Shown: positions 57,340 to 64,000, counted from the stretch's first letter. The stretch is DNA of 64,000 nucleotides from Deinococcus cellulosilyticus NBRC 106333 = KACC 11606 (GCF_007990775.1 NZ_BJXB01000023.1:27266-91265); one strand, 5' to 3'. Numbers and translations are program-made. The notes: generated from the letters alone by a model not told the origin.

Positions 57340-58706
57340 TCCAGGGGCTTGAAACACGGGTGGCTCCCAACTCGCTGGATGCTGAAGTGGCCGTGCTGGG
57401 TGCCGTGCTGCTGGACAATGACACCTTGGCGGTGCTCACTGATGTCACCCCGGAGATGTTTTACCGCGAATCCCACCGGCGCATCTGGCAGGCCATGAAA
57501 AACATTGAGTCACGTGGTGGTGACAACCCCATTGACCTGGTGACCCTTTCTGAGGAGCTGCGGACCCGGGGCCAGCTGGATGAGATTGGGGGGGCCACTT
57601 ACCTGATTGGGCTCTCGGAAAGTGTGCCCACCGCGGTGTATGCCGAGTACTATGCCCGGATTCTCAAAGAAAAGCATGCTTTGCGCCAACTGATTCACAA
57701 CTCAGGCCGGATCATGCAGATGGCCTACGAGTCTGAATTGCCTGTGGACGAGATTCAGGACCGGGCCCAACAGCTGATTTACGATGTGACCTCTCAGGAA
57801 ACCGTGGAAGCGGACAGCGCAGATGGTGAACAGGCCGTGGGCCTGTTCATGGAGTGGCTGGAAGGCAACAAGGGGCAACCTTTTGCAACGGGCCTGAAGG
57901 ATGTGGATGAAATGCTGGGCGGTGGCCTCTACCCGGAGTCCCTGATCGTGCTGGGTGCCCCTCCACGGGTGGGCAAGAGCACTTTTGCCCTCAATGTGGC
58001 AGACCGCATTGCGGAAAGCTACAAGGACGAATATGACGCCCTGTACTTCGCAATGGAGATGTCTGCAGATGAAATCACCTCCAGGCGGGTGGCGGCCCGG
58101 GCCCGGGTTGACTTCCAGCGCCTCCGGGCTTACAAACAAGACCCCAAGAACAACCCCCTCACTGAGCAAGACTGGACGCGCATTTCCAAGGCCCTGGAAA
58201 CCATCAGGCAGGTTCCCCTCACCATTTATGACCGCCCTGGCATGAGCTACAACTACATTGCCAGCAAAGCCCGGGCCCACATGCGAAAGCGGGGCAAGAA
58301 ACTCAGCCTGGTGGTGGTGGATTACCTGCAGATCATGGATTTTTCTGCTTTTTCCAAAGCTGGCAGCAATGAATCTTCAGAGATTGGGAAAACCGCCAAT
58401 GCCTTCAAGCGGCTGGCCCGTGAACTCCAGTGCCCCATCATGGTGGTTTCCTCCCTCAGCCGGGACGTTGAGAAGCGCCCCAACCACCGGCCCATGCTGA
58501 GCGACTTGAGGGCATCTGGGGACATTGAGTATGCTGCAAAAGAGATCTTTTTCCTGTACAGGGACGAGATTTACAATCCAGACACCGATCAACAGGGAAT
58601 TGCTGAGTTCATCATCGGAAAGCAGCGTAATGGTCCTGTAGGAGTTGTCAAGTTACAATTCCACGGTGCTCAAATGAGGTTCAACAGTTTGGCCACTGGC
58701 AATTGA
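57336..58706 (+). CDS. dnaB: Replicative DNA helicase
   Basis: A 456-residue DnaB-family hexameric helicase. N-terminal domain: PNSLDAEVAVLGAVLLDNDT and MFYRESHRRIWQAM. C-terminal RecA domain: GAPPRVGKSTFALNVA (Walker A near residues 206-215), EMSADEITSRRVAARARVDF, LVVVDYLQIM (Walker B), RELQCPIMVVSSLSRDVEKR and the end motif IIGKQRNGPVGVVKLQFHGA with its arginine finger. Length is normal. It unwinds DNA ahead of the polymerase and is presumably loaded by the initiator encoded just upstream (ATGA overlap). No intein is present. Confidence 0.93.
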   Translation: MIQGLETRVAPNSLDAEVAVLGAVLLDNDTLAVLTDVTPEMFYRESHRRIWQAMKNIESRGGDNPIDLVTLSEELRTRGQLDEIGGATYLIGLSESVPTAVYAEYYARILKEKHALRQLIHNSGRIMQMAYESELPVDEIQDRAQQLIYDVTSQETVEADSADGEQAVGLFMEWLEGNKGQPFATGLKDVDEMLGGGLYPESLIVLGAPPRVGKSTFALNVADRIAESYKDEYDALYFAMEMSADEITSRRVAARARVDFQRLRAYKQDPKNNPLTEQDWTRISKALETIRQVPLTIYDRPGMSYNYIASKARAHMRKRGKKLSLVVVDYLQIMDFSAFSKAGSNESSEIGKTANAFKRLARELQCPIMVVSSLSRDVEKRPNHRPMLSDLRASGDIEYAAKEIFFLYRDEIYNPDTDQQGIAEFIIGKQRNGPVGVVKLQFHGAQMRFNSLATGN

Positions 58707-58720
58707 GCAAAAAAACATGA

Positions 58721-58760
58721 CCCAAAGGGTGGCAGTTTCCTAGGCCGTACACCCTTTGGG
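58721..58760. promoter_or_regulatory. Hairpin between dnaB and the TPR gene
   Basis: CCCAAAGGGTG (58721-58731) pairs with CACCCTTTGGG (58750-58760), 18-nt loop. There is no U tract on the + strand, and the ribosome-binding site GGGGGG of the next gene starts 7 nt later, so it may tune translation or mark an mRNA-processing site. Confidence 0.45.
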
Positions 58761-58778
58761 GAACCTTGGGGGGTTCTT

Positions 58779-60407
58779 ATGAAGTCTAGCACGGGCATTG
58801 CTCGCAGCAACCGAATTTCGATCACTACCTCCAGACAACCCCTTGCGGTGCATCCTGATCCCACGATTGTGGTTGAATTCCCTGCCCTTCCCTCTGTTGA
58901 GGCTTTGAAAAAGATCATTCCTGTGACACACCGGTGGGCCCATGTTTTTGCGGCGGCTGACACTGCAGGGCAGCTGGGTGACTTGCTCGGGCGTCTGGAA
59001 TTGCTGGAAGCTGGGGATGTGCGGGACACACGAAGAAGCCAGATCCTGCATCGGCTGGGCAGGAAGGTGGAGGCACGCAACCTGCTGGGTCGGTACCGAA
59101 ACTCCATCCTGGTGCATGGATGGGACATGGCCTTTCGTGTTGATGAAGTCAGCACCAAAGACACCCCGCACCTGCTGAGGGAGTTTGAAGACACCCTGGA
59201 GCGCCTGAAAAGGTCAGATGACTTTGATGGGCGCAACGTCACCCTTGAAGGCCTCATGCGCGGCCACATGGCTTGTGCGGTGGGGAAAATCAACCTCGGT
59301 GACAAAGAGGGGGCCATGCAGCACTTCGAGAAGGTGCGCTTTTACGCTGGCCCCCTGCAAGATGAACACATGGAGCTGTTGGTGCTCACCGAGACCGCAC
59401 GTTTGCATGTGAACCTCGGTGAACTGCAAGAAGCAGGGAAGGTATACCAGCAGCTTGCAAGGATTGCCAAGCCCATCAAGCCGCGGGTGTACAACGTGGT
59501 GTCTGTGATGTCTGTTTGGGTGGCTTACCTCACCGGCATGAAGTTTGACAGCTTGCCTGACTGGGCCCACTCGCAAGTCAGTGGCATGCGAGAGTTCTAT
59601 GCGGTTGAGACCCATGCGCCTCTGAATGTGGTGGAGGTCGTCACCCACGCATTGCAAGCGCTTACCCATCTGGTGGAGCACCACGCAATGTACTTCCCCT
59701 TCTATGGGGCTGTGGAAGAACACCAGGCCGACAGGGATGAGCTTGTCCGCAAGGTGCTTGAACACCAGCACAAGGCCAACAGTCCAGACGAAATCATGGA
59801 TTTCTTTCTGAGGGTCTGCAAAGCCCTGGCATTGGCCCTGCAGGGCAGTGATGATGCCCTGGTGGAGGTGGAAGCCTTGGAGTCCTCAACGGTGGTTTCA
59901 ACCATTCCCCTGCTCTCCTGCTTGCGGCACATGGTCATGATCCAGGTGCATGCCTTGTTGCCCAAGGCACAAGGCACGCCAAGCCTGAGGGTGGCCCTCA
60001 ATGGCTTGCGTCCAGGGTACATGGCCCTGTCAGATTACCAGCAGGATGTGCTGCTGGCCTGGGGTGAAAGGTATTTGCCTTACGGCCTCTGGGTGCTGTC
60101 GAATTCCATCAAGGACATGGATGTCCGGCTGTGTGAGCTGCGCAAGACCATCATCTACGTCACCGAAGAAGAAGCGGTCTTCAGAGGCAGGAAGATTTCT
60201 CGGTACCCCAAGACCATGCTTTGCAGGGAAGTGGTGGATGTGCTGCAGGGCTTTCCCCTCTCCAAGTATGACCGGGACCAGGCTTTAAGGCACAAAAAAT
60301 CCCTTGAAAAGCTTAAGGTCAGTTCAATTGTGTTTTTGCCTGTCTTACGGCGCTTCGCTTTTAAACTGAGGTGTACTGAGTTTGAGAGGGAGGTTCTGGG
60401 AATATGA
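58779..60407 (+). CDS. TPR-repeat protein, possible peptide receptor
   Basis: A 542-residue helical protein in the replication operon. Residues about 150-240 contain clear tetratricopeptide-like helix pairs (LEGLMRGHMACAVGKINLGD-KEGAMQHFEKVRFYAG; ELLVLTETARLHVNLGELQE-AGKVYQQLARIA), and similar helix pairs continue through the protein. No N-terminal helix-turn-helix or catalytic motif is obvious. GGGGGG lies 5 nt before the ATG. Its stop overlaps the ATG of a 64-residue secreted peptide gene. A cytoplasmic TPR protein with a coupled exported peptide is the layout of Rap-Phr and AimR-AimP (RRNPP) systems, so I infer a peptide-sensing regulator; sequence similarity to RRNPP proteins is not claimed. 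Confidence 0.6.
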   Translation: MKSSTGIARSNRISITTSRQPLAVHPDPTIVVEFPALPSVEALKKIIPVTHRWAHVFAAADTAGQLGDLLGRLELLEAGDVRDTRRSQILHRLGRKVEARNLLGRYRNSILVHGWDMAFRVDEVSTKDTPHLLREFEDTLERLKRSDDFDGRNVTLEGLMRGHMACAVGKINLGDKEGAMQHFEKVRFYAGPLQDEHMELLVLTETARLHVNLGELQEAGKVYQQLARIAKPIKPRVYNVVSVMSVWVAYLTGMKFDSLPDWAHSQVSGMREFYAVETHAPLNVVEVVTHALQALTHLVEHHAMYFPFYGAVEEHQADRDELVRKVLEHQHKANSPDEIMDFFLRVCKALALALQGSDDALVEVEALESSTVVSTIPLLSCLRHMVMIQVHALLPKAQGTPSLRVALNGLRPGYMALSDYQQDVLLAWGERYLPYGLWVLSNSIKDMDVRLCELRKTIIYVTEEEAVFRGRKISRYPKTMLCREVVDVLQGFPLSKYDRDQALRHKKSLEKLKVSSIVFLPVLRRFAFKLRCTEFEREVLGI

Positions 60408-60598
60408 GAAAAGGTTTGATGTTGGCTGTGGTGCTGGCGGTGGCGGTGTTGACCCCTGGAGTGGCTGCTGAATCAGGCAAGGAGAAGGAAAAGCAGACCA
60501 CAACCACGACCAATTCTGATCCTTTCGTCAGCAATGTAACGCCCCCTGTTTCATATTCCCTGGGTTCAGGGTATTATGTTCCCTGTGGGTCATGTTGA
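60404..60598 (+). CDS. Small secreted peptide precursor
   Basis: A 64-residue pre-peptide. MRKGLMLAVVLAVAVLTPGV-AA is a Sec signal peptide with a likely signal peptidase I cut after VAA. The mature part is 42 residues: a Lys/Glu and Thr-rich spacer (SGKEKEKQTTTTTNSDPF) and a C-terminal segment ending SLGSGYYVPCGSC. The C-G-S-C end could form a disulfide or thioester ring, or be clipped to a short signal. The ATG overlaps the TPR gene's stop (ATGA) with GGGAGG upstream, and a strong terminator follows, so the peptide is made only together with the TPR protein. Confidence 0.65.
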   Translation: MRKGLMLAVVLAVAVLTPGVAAESGKEKEKQTTTTTNSDPFVSNVTPPVSYSLGSGYYVPCGSC

Positions 60599-60622
60599 CC
60601 CGGTAAATGAGAAATTCAGCGA

Positions 60623-60661
60623 CCAGTTTCTTGAAAAATCTGTCAAGAAACTGGTTTTTTT
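60623..60661 (+). terminator. Strong intrinsic terminator of the replication operon
   Basis: CCAGTTTCTTGA pairs with TCAAGAAACTGG (12 bp, 8-nt loop), followed by TTTTTTT. Confidence 0.92.
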
Positions 60662-60864
60662 AGGGGATCGTCCCAATATACCTGACATCTTCTGGTCGCC
60701 AACTGAAATTCAGCTGATCGTAAAATGGTGGTGGTTCGCGCTGGGTGCAGAGATTCGACACACCATGACTGCCCAAAGGTGCATGCAATATGCAATCTAC
60801 GTAAACGTAAGCGTAAAATGTCGTATAACATAAGAAGACTTTTACGCACCAGGGGGCGCAAAGC
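60662..60864. promoter_or_regulatory. Regulatory stretch with CGTAA repeats before the small + gene
   Basis: About 200 bp without a credible gene. Near 60798-60818 CGTAA occurs three times in a row, and GCGTAAAA pairs with TTTTACGC (about 60811-60818 and 60840-60847). TATAAC lies between the arms. It could be the binding site (centromere or operator) of the RHH/ParA pair. Confidence 0.45.
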
Positions 60865-61128
60865 ATGATCGGTACAATCGTAGAACGTCTTGGTCACACC
60901 GTCATTGAAGCAGCTGAAATGTATGAAAATATCGAGCTGGAAACAGCTGCCTGGAACGCCGTCCGTGACCTGCTGGCAGGTGAAGACACCATCAACATCA
61001 TCAAAAAACTCCCGAGGGTCCTCGGGAGTGATCGGGTGGCTGAAGAACTCTTAAAGCTCTCCAGCAGCCTTCAGGCCTCGTACAATGGCCTCGTAAACAA
61101 GAGCACTCTTCGTCACGCGAGTGCCTAA
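60865..61128 (+). CDS. Small protein overlapping the partition operon terminator
   Basis: An 87-residue helical protein (MIGTIVERLGHTVIEAAEMY...). AGGGGGC lies 8 nt before the ATG and a -10-like TATAAC about 35 nt upstream. The last 78 nt overlap the 3' end of the convergent RHH gene, and the hairpin that serves as terminator of that operon lies inside this coding sequence (residues KLPRVLGS). No family is recognised. The convergent overlap implies that strong expression of one gene interferes with the other. Confidence 0.5.
   Translation: MIGTIVERLGHTVIEAAEMYENIELETAAWNAVRDLLAGEDTINIIKKLPRVLGSDRVAEELLKLSSSLQASYNGLVNKSTLRHASA
61008..61029 (-). terminator. Terminator of the repressor-ParA-RHH operon
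   Basis: ACTCCCGAGG and CCTCGGGAGT form a perfect 10-bp stem with a 2-nt loop; on the minus strand it is followed by TTTTTT. It lies within the convergent + gene. Confidence 0.75.
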
Positions 61129-61455
61129 CTTCAGCTCCTGATCGATGGCAAGTTTTTCAAGGGCGTCATCCACCCCCACCGGGATCCTGACGCTCTTTCT
61201 GTTGCCTGAGGGATTGGGCACACTCTTCAGGTCCTCACCACGCCGCACAGTGCGGATCAGGTCTTTCACCCAGTCGGTGATGAGCTTTTGCATTTCGGTT
61301 TTTTGTTCTCGGGCAACGCTTTTGACCTTGGTGTAGTGAAACGCTGGAGCAACAATGCTAATCATGGTGGTGGCTTCCTCCTGGCCGCCCTCCTGGGCAC
61401 TGTCCTGGGTTCCCCCACCCATCATGCCGCCATACATCCTGTCTTCATTGGTCAT
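61051..61455 (-). CDS. Ribbon-helix-helix partition partner (ParB/ParG-type)
   Basis: A 134-residue protein. The C-terminal KSVRIPVGVDDALEKLAIDQ-ELKLGTRVTKSALVYEAIVRGL has the strand-helix-helix pattern of RHH/CopG proteins; the N-terminus is flexible and Gly/Gln-rich (GGMMGGGTQDSAQEGGQEEA), as in ParG-type partners whose disordered arm stimulates ParA. It overlaps the parA stop by ATGA. It probably binds repeated sites as the centromere-binding half of the partition system and may repress its operon. Confidence 0.7.
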   Translation of the reverse strand: MTNEDRMYGGMMGGGTQDSAQEGGQEEATTMISIVAPAFHYTKVKSVAREQKTEMQKLITDWVKDLIRTVRRGEDLKSVPNPSGNRKSVRIPVGVDDALEKLAIDQELKLGTRVTKSALVYEAIVRGLKAAGEL

Positions 61456-62246
61456 TTCGCCACTCCACTCAATGCCACACGGTCACAAAACCACTTGAAC
61501 ACCTGCTGGTAATCCCTGGCCGGGATGCTATCGGCATTCAGTTCAAAAATGGTTTGTCCTTTGCCCAATTCACGTTCCATCTCTGCAGCATGGTGGACTT
61601 TGCCAGCACGTTGCTCCTCAGGAAAACTCCGCTGGTACTTCAACAATTCACGGGTGGCAATTTCTTTCTCCCGGATCATGGTTGCCAGAATGCCTGCCAC
61701 TTTCGGAGCCCGGTCCAGCCTGCGGGTCATCACATCCACCCGGGACAGCACCCCTTCCACACCCTGCCTGGAGGCCAAGCCCGGGCTGGTGGGAATCAAC
61801 AGCCAGTCGGCGGCATAAAGGGCCAGCAGGCTGCTGAGGTTGGTGGAAGGACCCACATCCATGATGCACAGGTCATACCCACTTTTGATCTCGGCCAGGC
61901 GGTCCAGCAAAATCCGCTCACGGTTGGGCACACTGGCAATGATGAGCTCGGCTTCCCCAAGGGCTGGGCTGGTGGGAAGAATGTCCAAATTTGGACGCAC
62001 TTCTTTTTGCACCAGGTCCTTCATGGGGGTGTACCCACGCTTGAACTCATCATGGAAGGCCAGGGCCTCATACATGCCAGGCAGGTTCTTGCCGTTCACG
62101 TTGAGAAAGCCCCCGCTTTGGCCTTGTGTGTCCATGTCCACCAACAAGACTTTGCGGCCCTGCTGGGCGGCCAGGTATGCCAGGTGGGTTGCAGTGGTGG
62201 TCTTGCCCACCCCACCTTTTTCTGCGGCAATGGCAACCGTAATCAT
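61452..62246 (-). CDS. parA: ParA-family partition ATPase
   Basis: A 264-residue Walker-type ParA. Deviant Walker A EKGGVGKTTTATHLAYL at residues 9-25, VLLVDMDTQGQSGGFL (Walker A'), LCIMDVGPSTNLSSLL (Walker B) and DWLLIPTSPGLASRQG are all present. There is no N-terminal DNA-binding domain, so it is the small type Ib class, in agreement with an RHH partner. It segregates the low-copy element at cell division. It is sandwiched between the repressor and RHH genes with 4-nt overlaps, so partition is expressed in the lysogenic state. Confidence 0.92.
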   Translation of the reverse strand: MITVAIAAEKGGVGKTTTATHLAYLAAQQGRKVLLVDMDTQGQSGGFLNVNGKNLPGMYEALAFHDEFKRGYTPMKDLVQKEVRPNLDILPTSPALGEAELIIASVPNRERILLDRLAEIKSGYDLCIMDVGPSTNLSSLLALYAADWLLIPTSPGLASRQGVEGVLSRVDVMTRRLDRAPKVAGILATMIREKEIATRELLKYQRSFPEEQRAGKVHHAAEMERELGKGQTIFELNADSIPARDYQQVFKWFCDRVALSGVAK

Positions 62247-62923
62247 CGGTACGCCTGCCGGCGCTGGGGTTTCGTGTACTCCACCACACCCAAGAAGCTG
62301 TCCTTGCTGCCCATCGACAGCACCTCAGGGTCTCCCTCCAGGGGCTTGCCAAACTCAAACGTGTTGGCGCCAATGCACCAGGCAATGATGAGGCCCATGT
62401 TCTCGCGTTCGATCACGCACACCTCACCCACCCTGGGCACCTTCTTCTGGCAATACAGCATCTGGCCCTCGGTGATGACCGGTTCCATGCGGCTGGTCCT
62501 GGACTCAATCACGAAATCGGCCCTCAGGTAATACTCGGGGGTGTGAATCCGGGTCCAGCTGGCCCGGCCTCCGGTGCTTTCCAGCTCCAGGTAGTGCGGG
62601 ATGCCGGTGGGCAAAGGGGCGGCGCCTTTGGCAACAGGTAGGACTTCCACACCCGTGTCCTGTTGGAATTTCGCTGTGTCTCCATCCCAGAGCAGGTGAA
62701 TCAGGGCCCTGACTTTGCCTGGGCTGGTGTTGCGGTGTGCAAAAAAGGTTTGGCCGTACTCTTCGATTTCCCACATGGTGCTTTTGGTGATGGCTTCATA
62801 AACGGTGGGATCGCGCTCGGCCAGGTCTTTGCTGAGCGTTTCAACTTTTCGTAGGCTTAAACGCTTTTCTGCACGGGCCGCACGGATGATCTCGCCAACA
62901 TTGGTTTCGGTTTTCTCGGTCAT
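62243..62923 (-). CDS. Phage repressor: XRE helix-turn-helix with an S24/LexA-like domain
   Basis: A 226-residue CI-like repressor. N-terminus: NVGEIIRAARAEKRLSLRKV-ETLSKDLAERD, an XRE helix-turn-helix. C-terminus: TPEYYLRADFVIESRTSRME-PVITEGQMLYCQKKVPRVGE-VCVIE, the beta-rich S24 fold in which the Ser of S-R-M-E-P takes the place of the LexA nucleophile; I see no convincing Lys partner, so self-cleavage may be lost. AGGTG lies 8 nt before the ATG. It is divergent from a Cro-like gene and co-transcribed with parA. The GTCC-N8-GGAC sites around its promoter are the probable operators. Confidence 0.8.
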   Translation of the reverse strand: MTEKTETNVGEIIRAARAEKRLSLRKVETLSKDLAERDPTVYEAITKSTMWEIEEYGQTFFAHRNTSPGKVRALIHLLWDGDTAKFQQDTGVEVLPVAKGAAPLPTGIPHYLELESTGGRASWTRIHTPEYYLRADFVIESRTSRMEPVITEGQMLYCQKKVPRVGEVCVIERENMGLIIAWCIGANTFEFGKPLEGDPEVLSMGSKDSFLGVVEYTKPQRRQAYR

Positions 62924-62956
62924 CTGGGGACACCTCAGGTAAGCTATCTCACTTAA

Positions 62957-62972
62957 GTCTAACATATCGGAC
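62957..62972. promoter_or_regulatory. Operator GTCT-N8-GGAC before the repressor gene
   Basis: Read on the minus strand: GTCCGA-TATGTT-AGAC, with a -10-like TATGTT between half-sites. One base departs from the full dyad, which suggests weaker autoregulation. Confidence 0.5.
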
Positions 62973-63018
62973 AAACTATACAGTTTTTGAGATTTAAAAC
63001 AGTAAGGTTACATAAACT

Positions 63019-63034
63019 GTCCTATTCGGCGGAC
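63019..63034. promoter_or_regulatory. Operator GTCC-N8-GGAC in the repressor/Cro interval
   Basis: GTCCTATTCGGCGGAC. It has the same dyad spacing but no -10 box in its centre. Confidence 0.5.
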
Positions 63035-63053
63035 TTGCGGACGGCTGTCCGGT

Positions 63054-63069
63054 GTCCGTAAAATAGGAC
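63054..63069. promoter_or_regulatory. Operator GTCC-N8-GGAC over the Cro-like gene's promoter
   Basis: GTCCGTAAAATAGGAC. TAAAAT serves as -10 box, TTGCGG 18 nt upstream as -35 box, and the ATG at 63072 follows after 7 nt, so the message is probably leaderless. Confidence 0.6.
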
Positions 63070-63071
63070 AA

Positions 63072-63332
63072 ATGCTAAAACAACCCGAGATTTCACCCGA
63101 TCAAATTTCCCAGTACTTCCAGGCAGCACGAGAAAAACTCGAAGGCCTGGGGCGGGCCGGGGTCAATGAAGTGGCGAAACGGGCAAGTGTGCAACCAACC
63201 ACAGTCTACAGATTTCGTGATGGAGATGACACCTACCAGTCCCACGCTGAAAACATTGCCAAAGTTGCCATGCAGCTCACCCCCCAGGAGCTGCACGATT
63301 ACCGGCGCTACCGCAAGCGCAGAAAGGAGTAA
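63072..63332 (+). CDS. Cro-like helix-turn-helix protein
   Basis: An 86-residue DNA-binding protein divergent from the repressor. GVNEVAKRASVQPTTVYRFR-DGDDTYQSHAENIAKVAMQL is a helix-turn-helix (A-K-R-A-S-V-Q-P-T-T-V-Y-R-F) followed by a supporting helix, and the end is basic (YRRYRKRRKE). Position and size match Cro- or CII-type lysogeny-switch proteins. Its promoter is overlapped by an operator, so it would be off in the lysogen. It heads the rightward early transcript with the next gene 4 nt away. Confidence 0.75.
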   Translation: MLKQPEISPDQISQYFQAAREKLEGLGRAGVNEVAKRASVQPTTVYRFRDGDDTYQSHAENIAKVAMQLTPQELHDYRRYRKRRKE

Positions 63333-63336
63333 GCCG

Positions 63337-63984
63337 ATGGAGCTTCGTGACCTGGACCCTTATGGAGAGTGGCAAAACCCGGAAGAGTTTCCGGTGGTGG
63401 TCAGCAAACTTTTGGAGCTGGCTGCAGCAGGTTCCTATGAAGAGTCGGTGGCCCACATCCGGGCCTTGAGGCCTCAGGCCGCCAATGAAGCTGTGGTTTT
63501 CTGGAGTGCGCCGGAAAACCGGGCCCACTTCATCCATGCCATTCTTCGGCGTGAAGGCCGCTCGAAGCTCCAGGTGGAAGAAGACCTCGACATCCCGAAG
63601 TCCAAGCTTTATTACTTCCTGCACTCCTGGAACATCAAATTGCAGATGTCCCCCCGCAAGTCCTGCACGGTCTTGAGCCAGGGTGGTGAGCGCCTGTCAG
63701 GTGAGATTGTGGAGCACCTGGAGGCTGGCCGGGTGCAGGTGGCCGTGGAAGGGTACAAAGGGAACTTCCTGGCCCAATGGTCTCCGGCGAATGGTGCCTG
63801 CAGGTTGCTGGAACAGCTGCCGGAAGTGCATGGCCTTTACACCCTTCCTGAGGCAGCCCAGATGCTGGGCTACCGTGAAGCGTTTCTCTCCCGGGTCCTG
63901 AAAGCACTGGGCCTGGGCACCAGGCGGGTGCATGCAGAAGACCTGGTGCGCATCAAACCGAGGGACGGGTGGGTGTATGGCTAA
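63337..63984 (+). CDS. Early regulatory protein with a C-terminal HTH
   Basis: A 215-residue protein (MELRDLDPYGEWQNPEEFPV...). It has a middle helix-turn-helix-like stretch (KLQVEEDLDIPKSKLYYFLH) and a C-terminal MerR-like or excisionase-like one (LYTLPEAAQMLGYREAFLSR-VLKALGLGTRRVHAEDLVRI). AAAGGAG lies 8 nt before the ATG at 63337; open codons further upstream overlap the Cro-like gene in another frame. It follows Cro in the early operon, so a regulator of replication, excision or late switching is possible. No family assigned. Confidence 0.65.
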   Translation: MELRDLDPYGEWQNPEEFPVVVSKLLELAAAGSYEESVAHIRALRPQAANEAVVFWSAPENRAHFIHAILRREGRSKLQVEEDLDIPKSKLYYFLHSWNIKLQMSPRKSCTVLSQGGERLSGEIVEHLEAGRVQVAVEGYKGNFLAQWSPANGACRLLEQLPEVHGLYTLPEAAQMLGYREAFLSRVLKALGLGTRRVHAEDLVRIKPRDGWVYG

Positions 63985-64000
63985 GGAAGTGTACCTGGAT
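63977..64000 (+). CDS. Partial CDS at the right edge
   Basis: ATG at 63977 begins MAKEVYLD and runs off the window. It overlaps the stop codon region of the upstream gene by 8 nt, as the tightly packed early operon would predict. Too short to identify. Confidence 0.4.

Noticed and set aside
60343..60350. TCTTACGG on the + strand before the secreted-peptide gene
   Set aside because: It lies inside the TPR coding sequence and is 53 nt from the ATG, not 21-23, so it does not fit the late-element rule.
60576..60833. 85-codon + frame after the peptide gene
   Set aside because: It runs through the strong terminator, overlaps the peptide gene and has no ribosome-binding site.
1..64000. tRNA, rRNA, CRISPR arrays, transposases, integrase and terminase
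   Set aside because: I looked for TPsiC-like GGTTCGA motifs, spaced direct repeats, and DDE, tyrosine/serine recombinase or terminase signatures and found none convincing; a covariance-model or profile search would be needed to exclude divergent ones.

Overview
The window looks like about 64 kb of a temperate, contractile-tailed phage maintained as a plasmid (a phage-plasmid), most likely in a Deinococcus-type host. The GC-rich backbone, the many start codons lying about six bases after a -10 box (leaderless messages) and the style of the bacterial cargo genes suggest that host; this is inference. The backbone is a virion gene set (baseplate J, gp25-type wedge, spike, hub, tape measure, tail-assembly chaperones, tube, sheath, connectors, capsid, scaffold, protease, portal, gpF-type minor head protein). 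It is read right to left from about 55.5 kb to 1 kb. At the right end lie replication, immunity and partition genes. No tRNA, rRNA, CRISPR array, transposase, integrase or terminase was recognised.

Layout. 0-3.7 kb: baseplate genes. 3.8-8.75 kb: bacterial cargo, an orphan HigA-like antitoxin and a catechol/quinone detoxification cluster (quinone oxidoreductase, MarR regulator, DoxX protein, two CatE-like dioxygenases). 9.5-19.8 kb: spike, two oppositely oriented (+) genes, hub, tape measure with two wall-degrading domains, chaperones with a likely +1 frameshift. 20.1-21.8 kb: a secreted lipoprotein nuclease facing a SUKH protein. 22-31.8 kb: tube, sheath, connectors, capsid, scaffold, protease. 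31.9-33.2 kb: AT-rich two-gene cassette. 33.2-48 kb: two giant helicase proteins separated by an AT-rich TIR island; the first is a methylase-helicase interrupted by an intein. 48-55.5 kb: a third AT-rich gene, a small operon with a DnaN-type clamp, and the minor head-2H phosphoesterase-portal operon. 55.7-60.7 kb: a wHTH regulator, a replication initiator with an internal iteron-like origin, DnaB, then a TPR protein followed by a small secreted peptide. 60.8-64 kb: a small gene, the RHH-ParA-repressor operon, and a divergent Cro-like gene with early genes.

Regulation. Twelve virion gene heads carry T-C/G-T-T/C-ACGG (or a close variant) exactly 21-23 nt before a start codon; I read it as a phage late-gene signal. 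A second signal, GTCC-N8-GGAC with a -10 box inside it, sits at the repressor/Cro promoters, at the clamp operon and near 55.65 kb, and is probably the repressor operator. Cargo cassettes use ordinary sigma-70-like promoters.

The most novel candidates are the TPR-receptor plus secreted-peptide pair at the end of the replication operon (arbitrium-like in design), an intein whose homing endonuclease is encoded in a different reading frame, the fixed-distance late element, and the TIR island.
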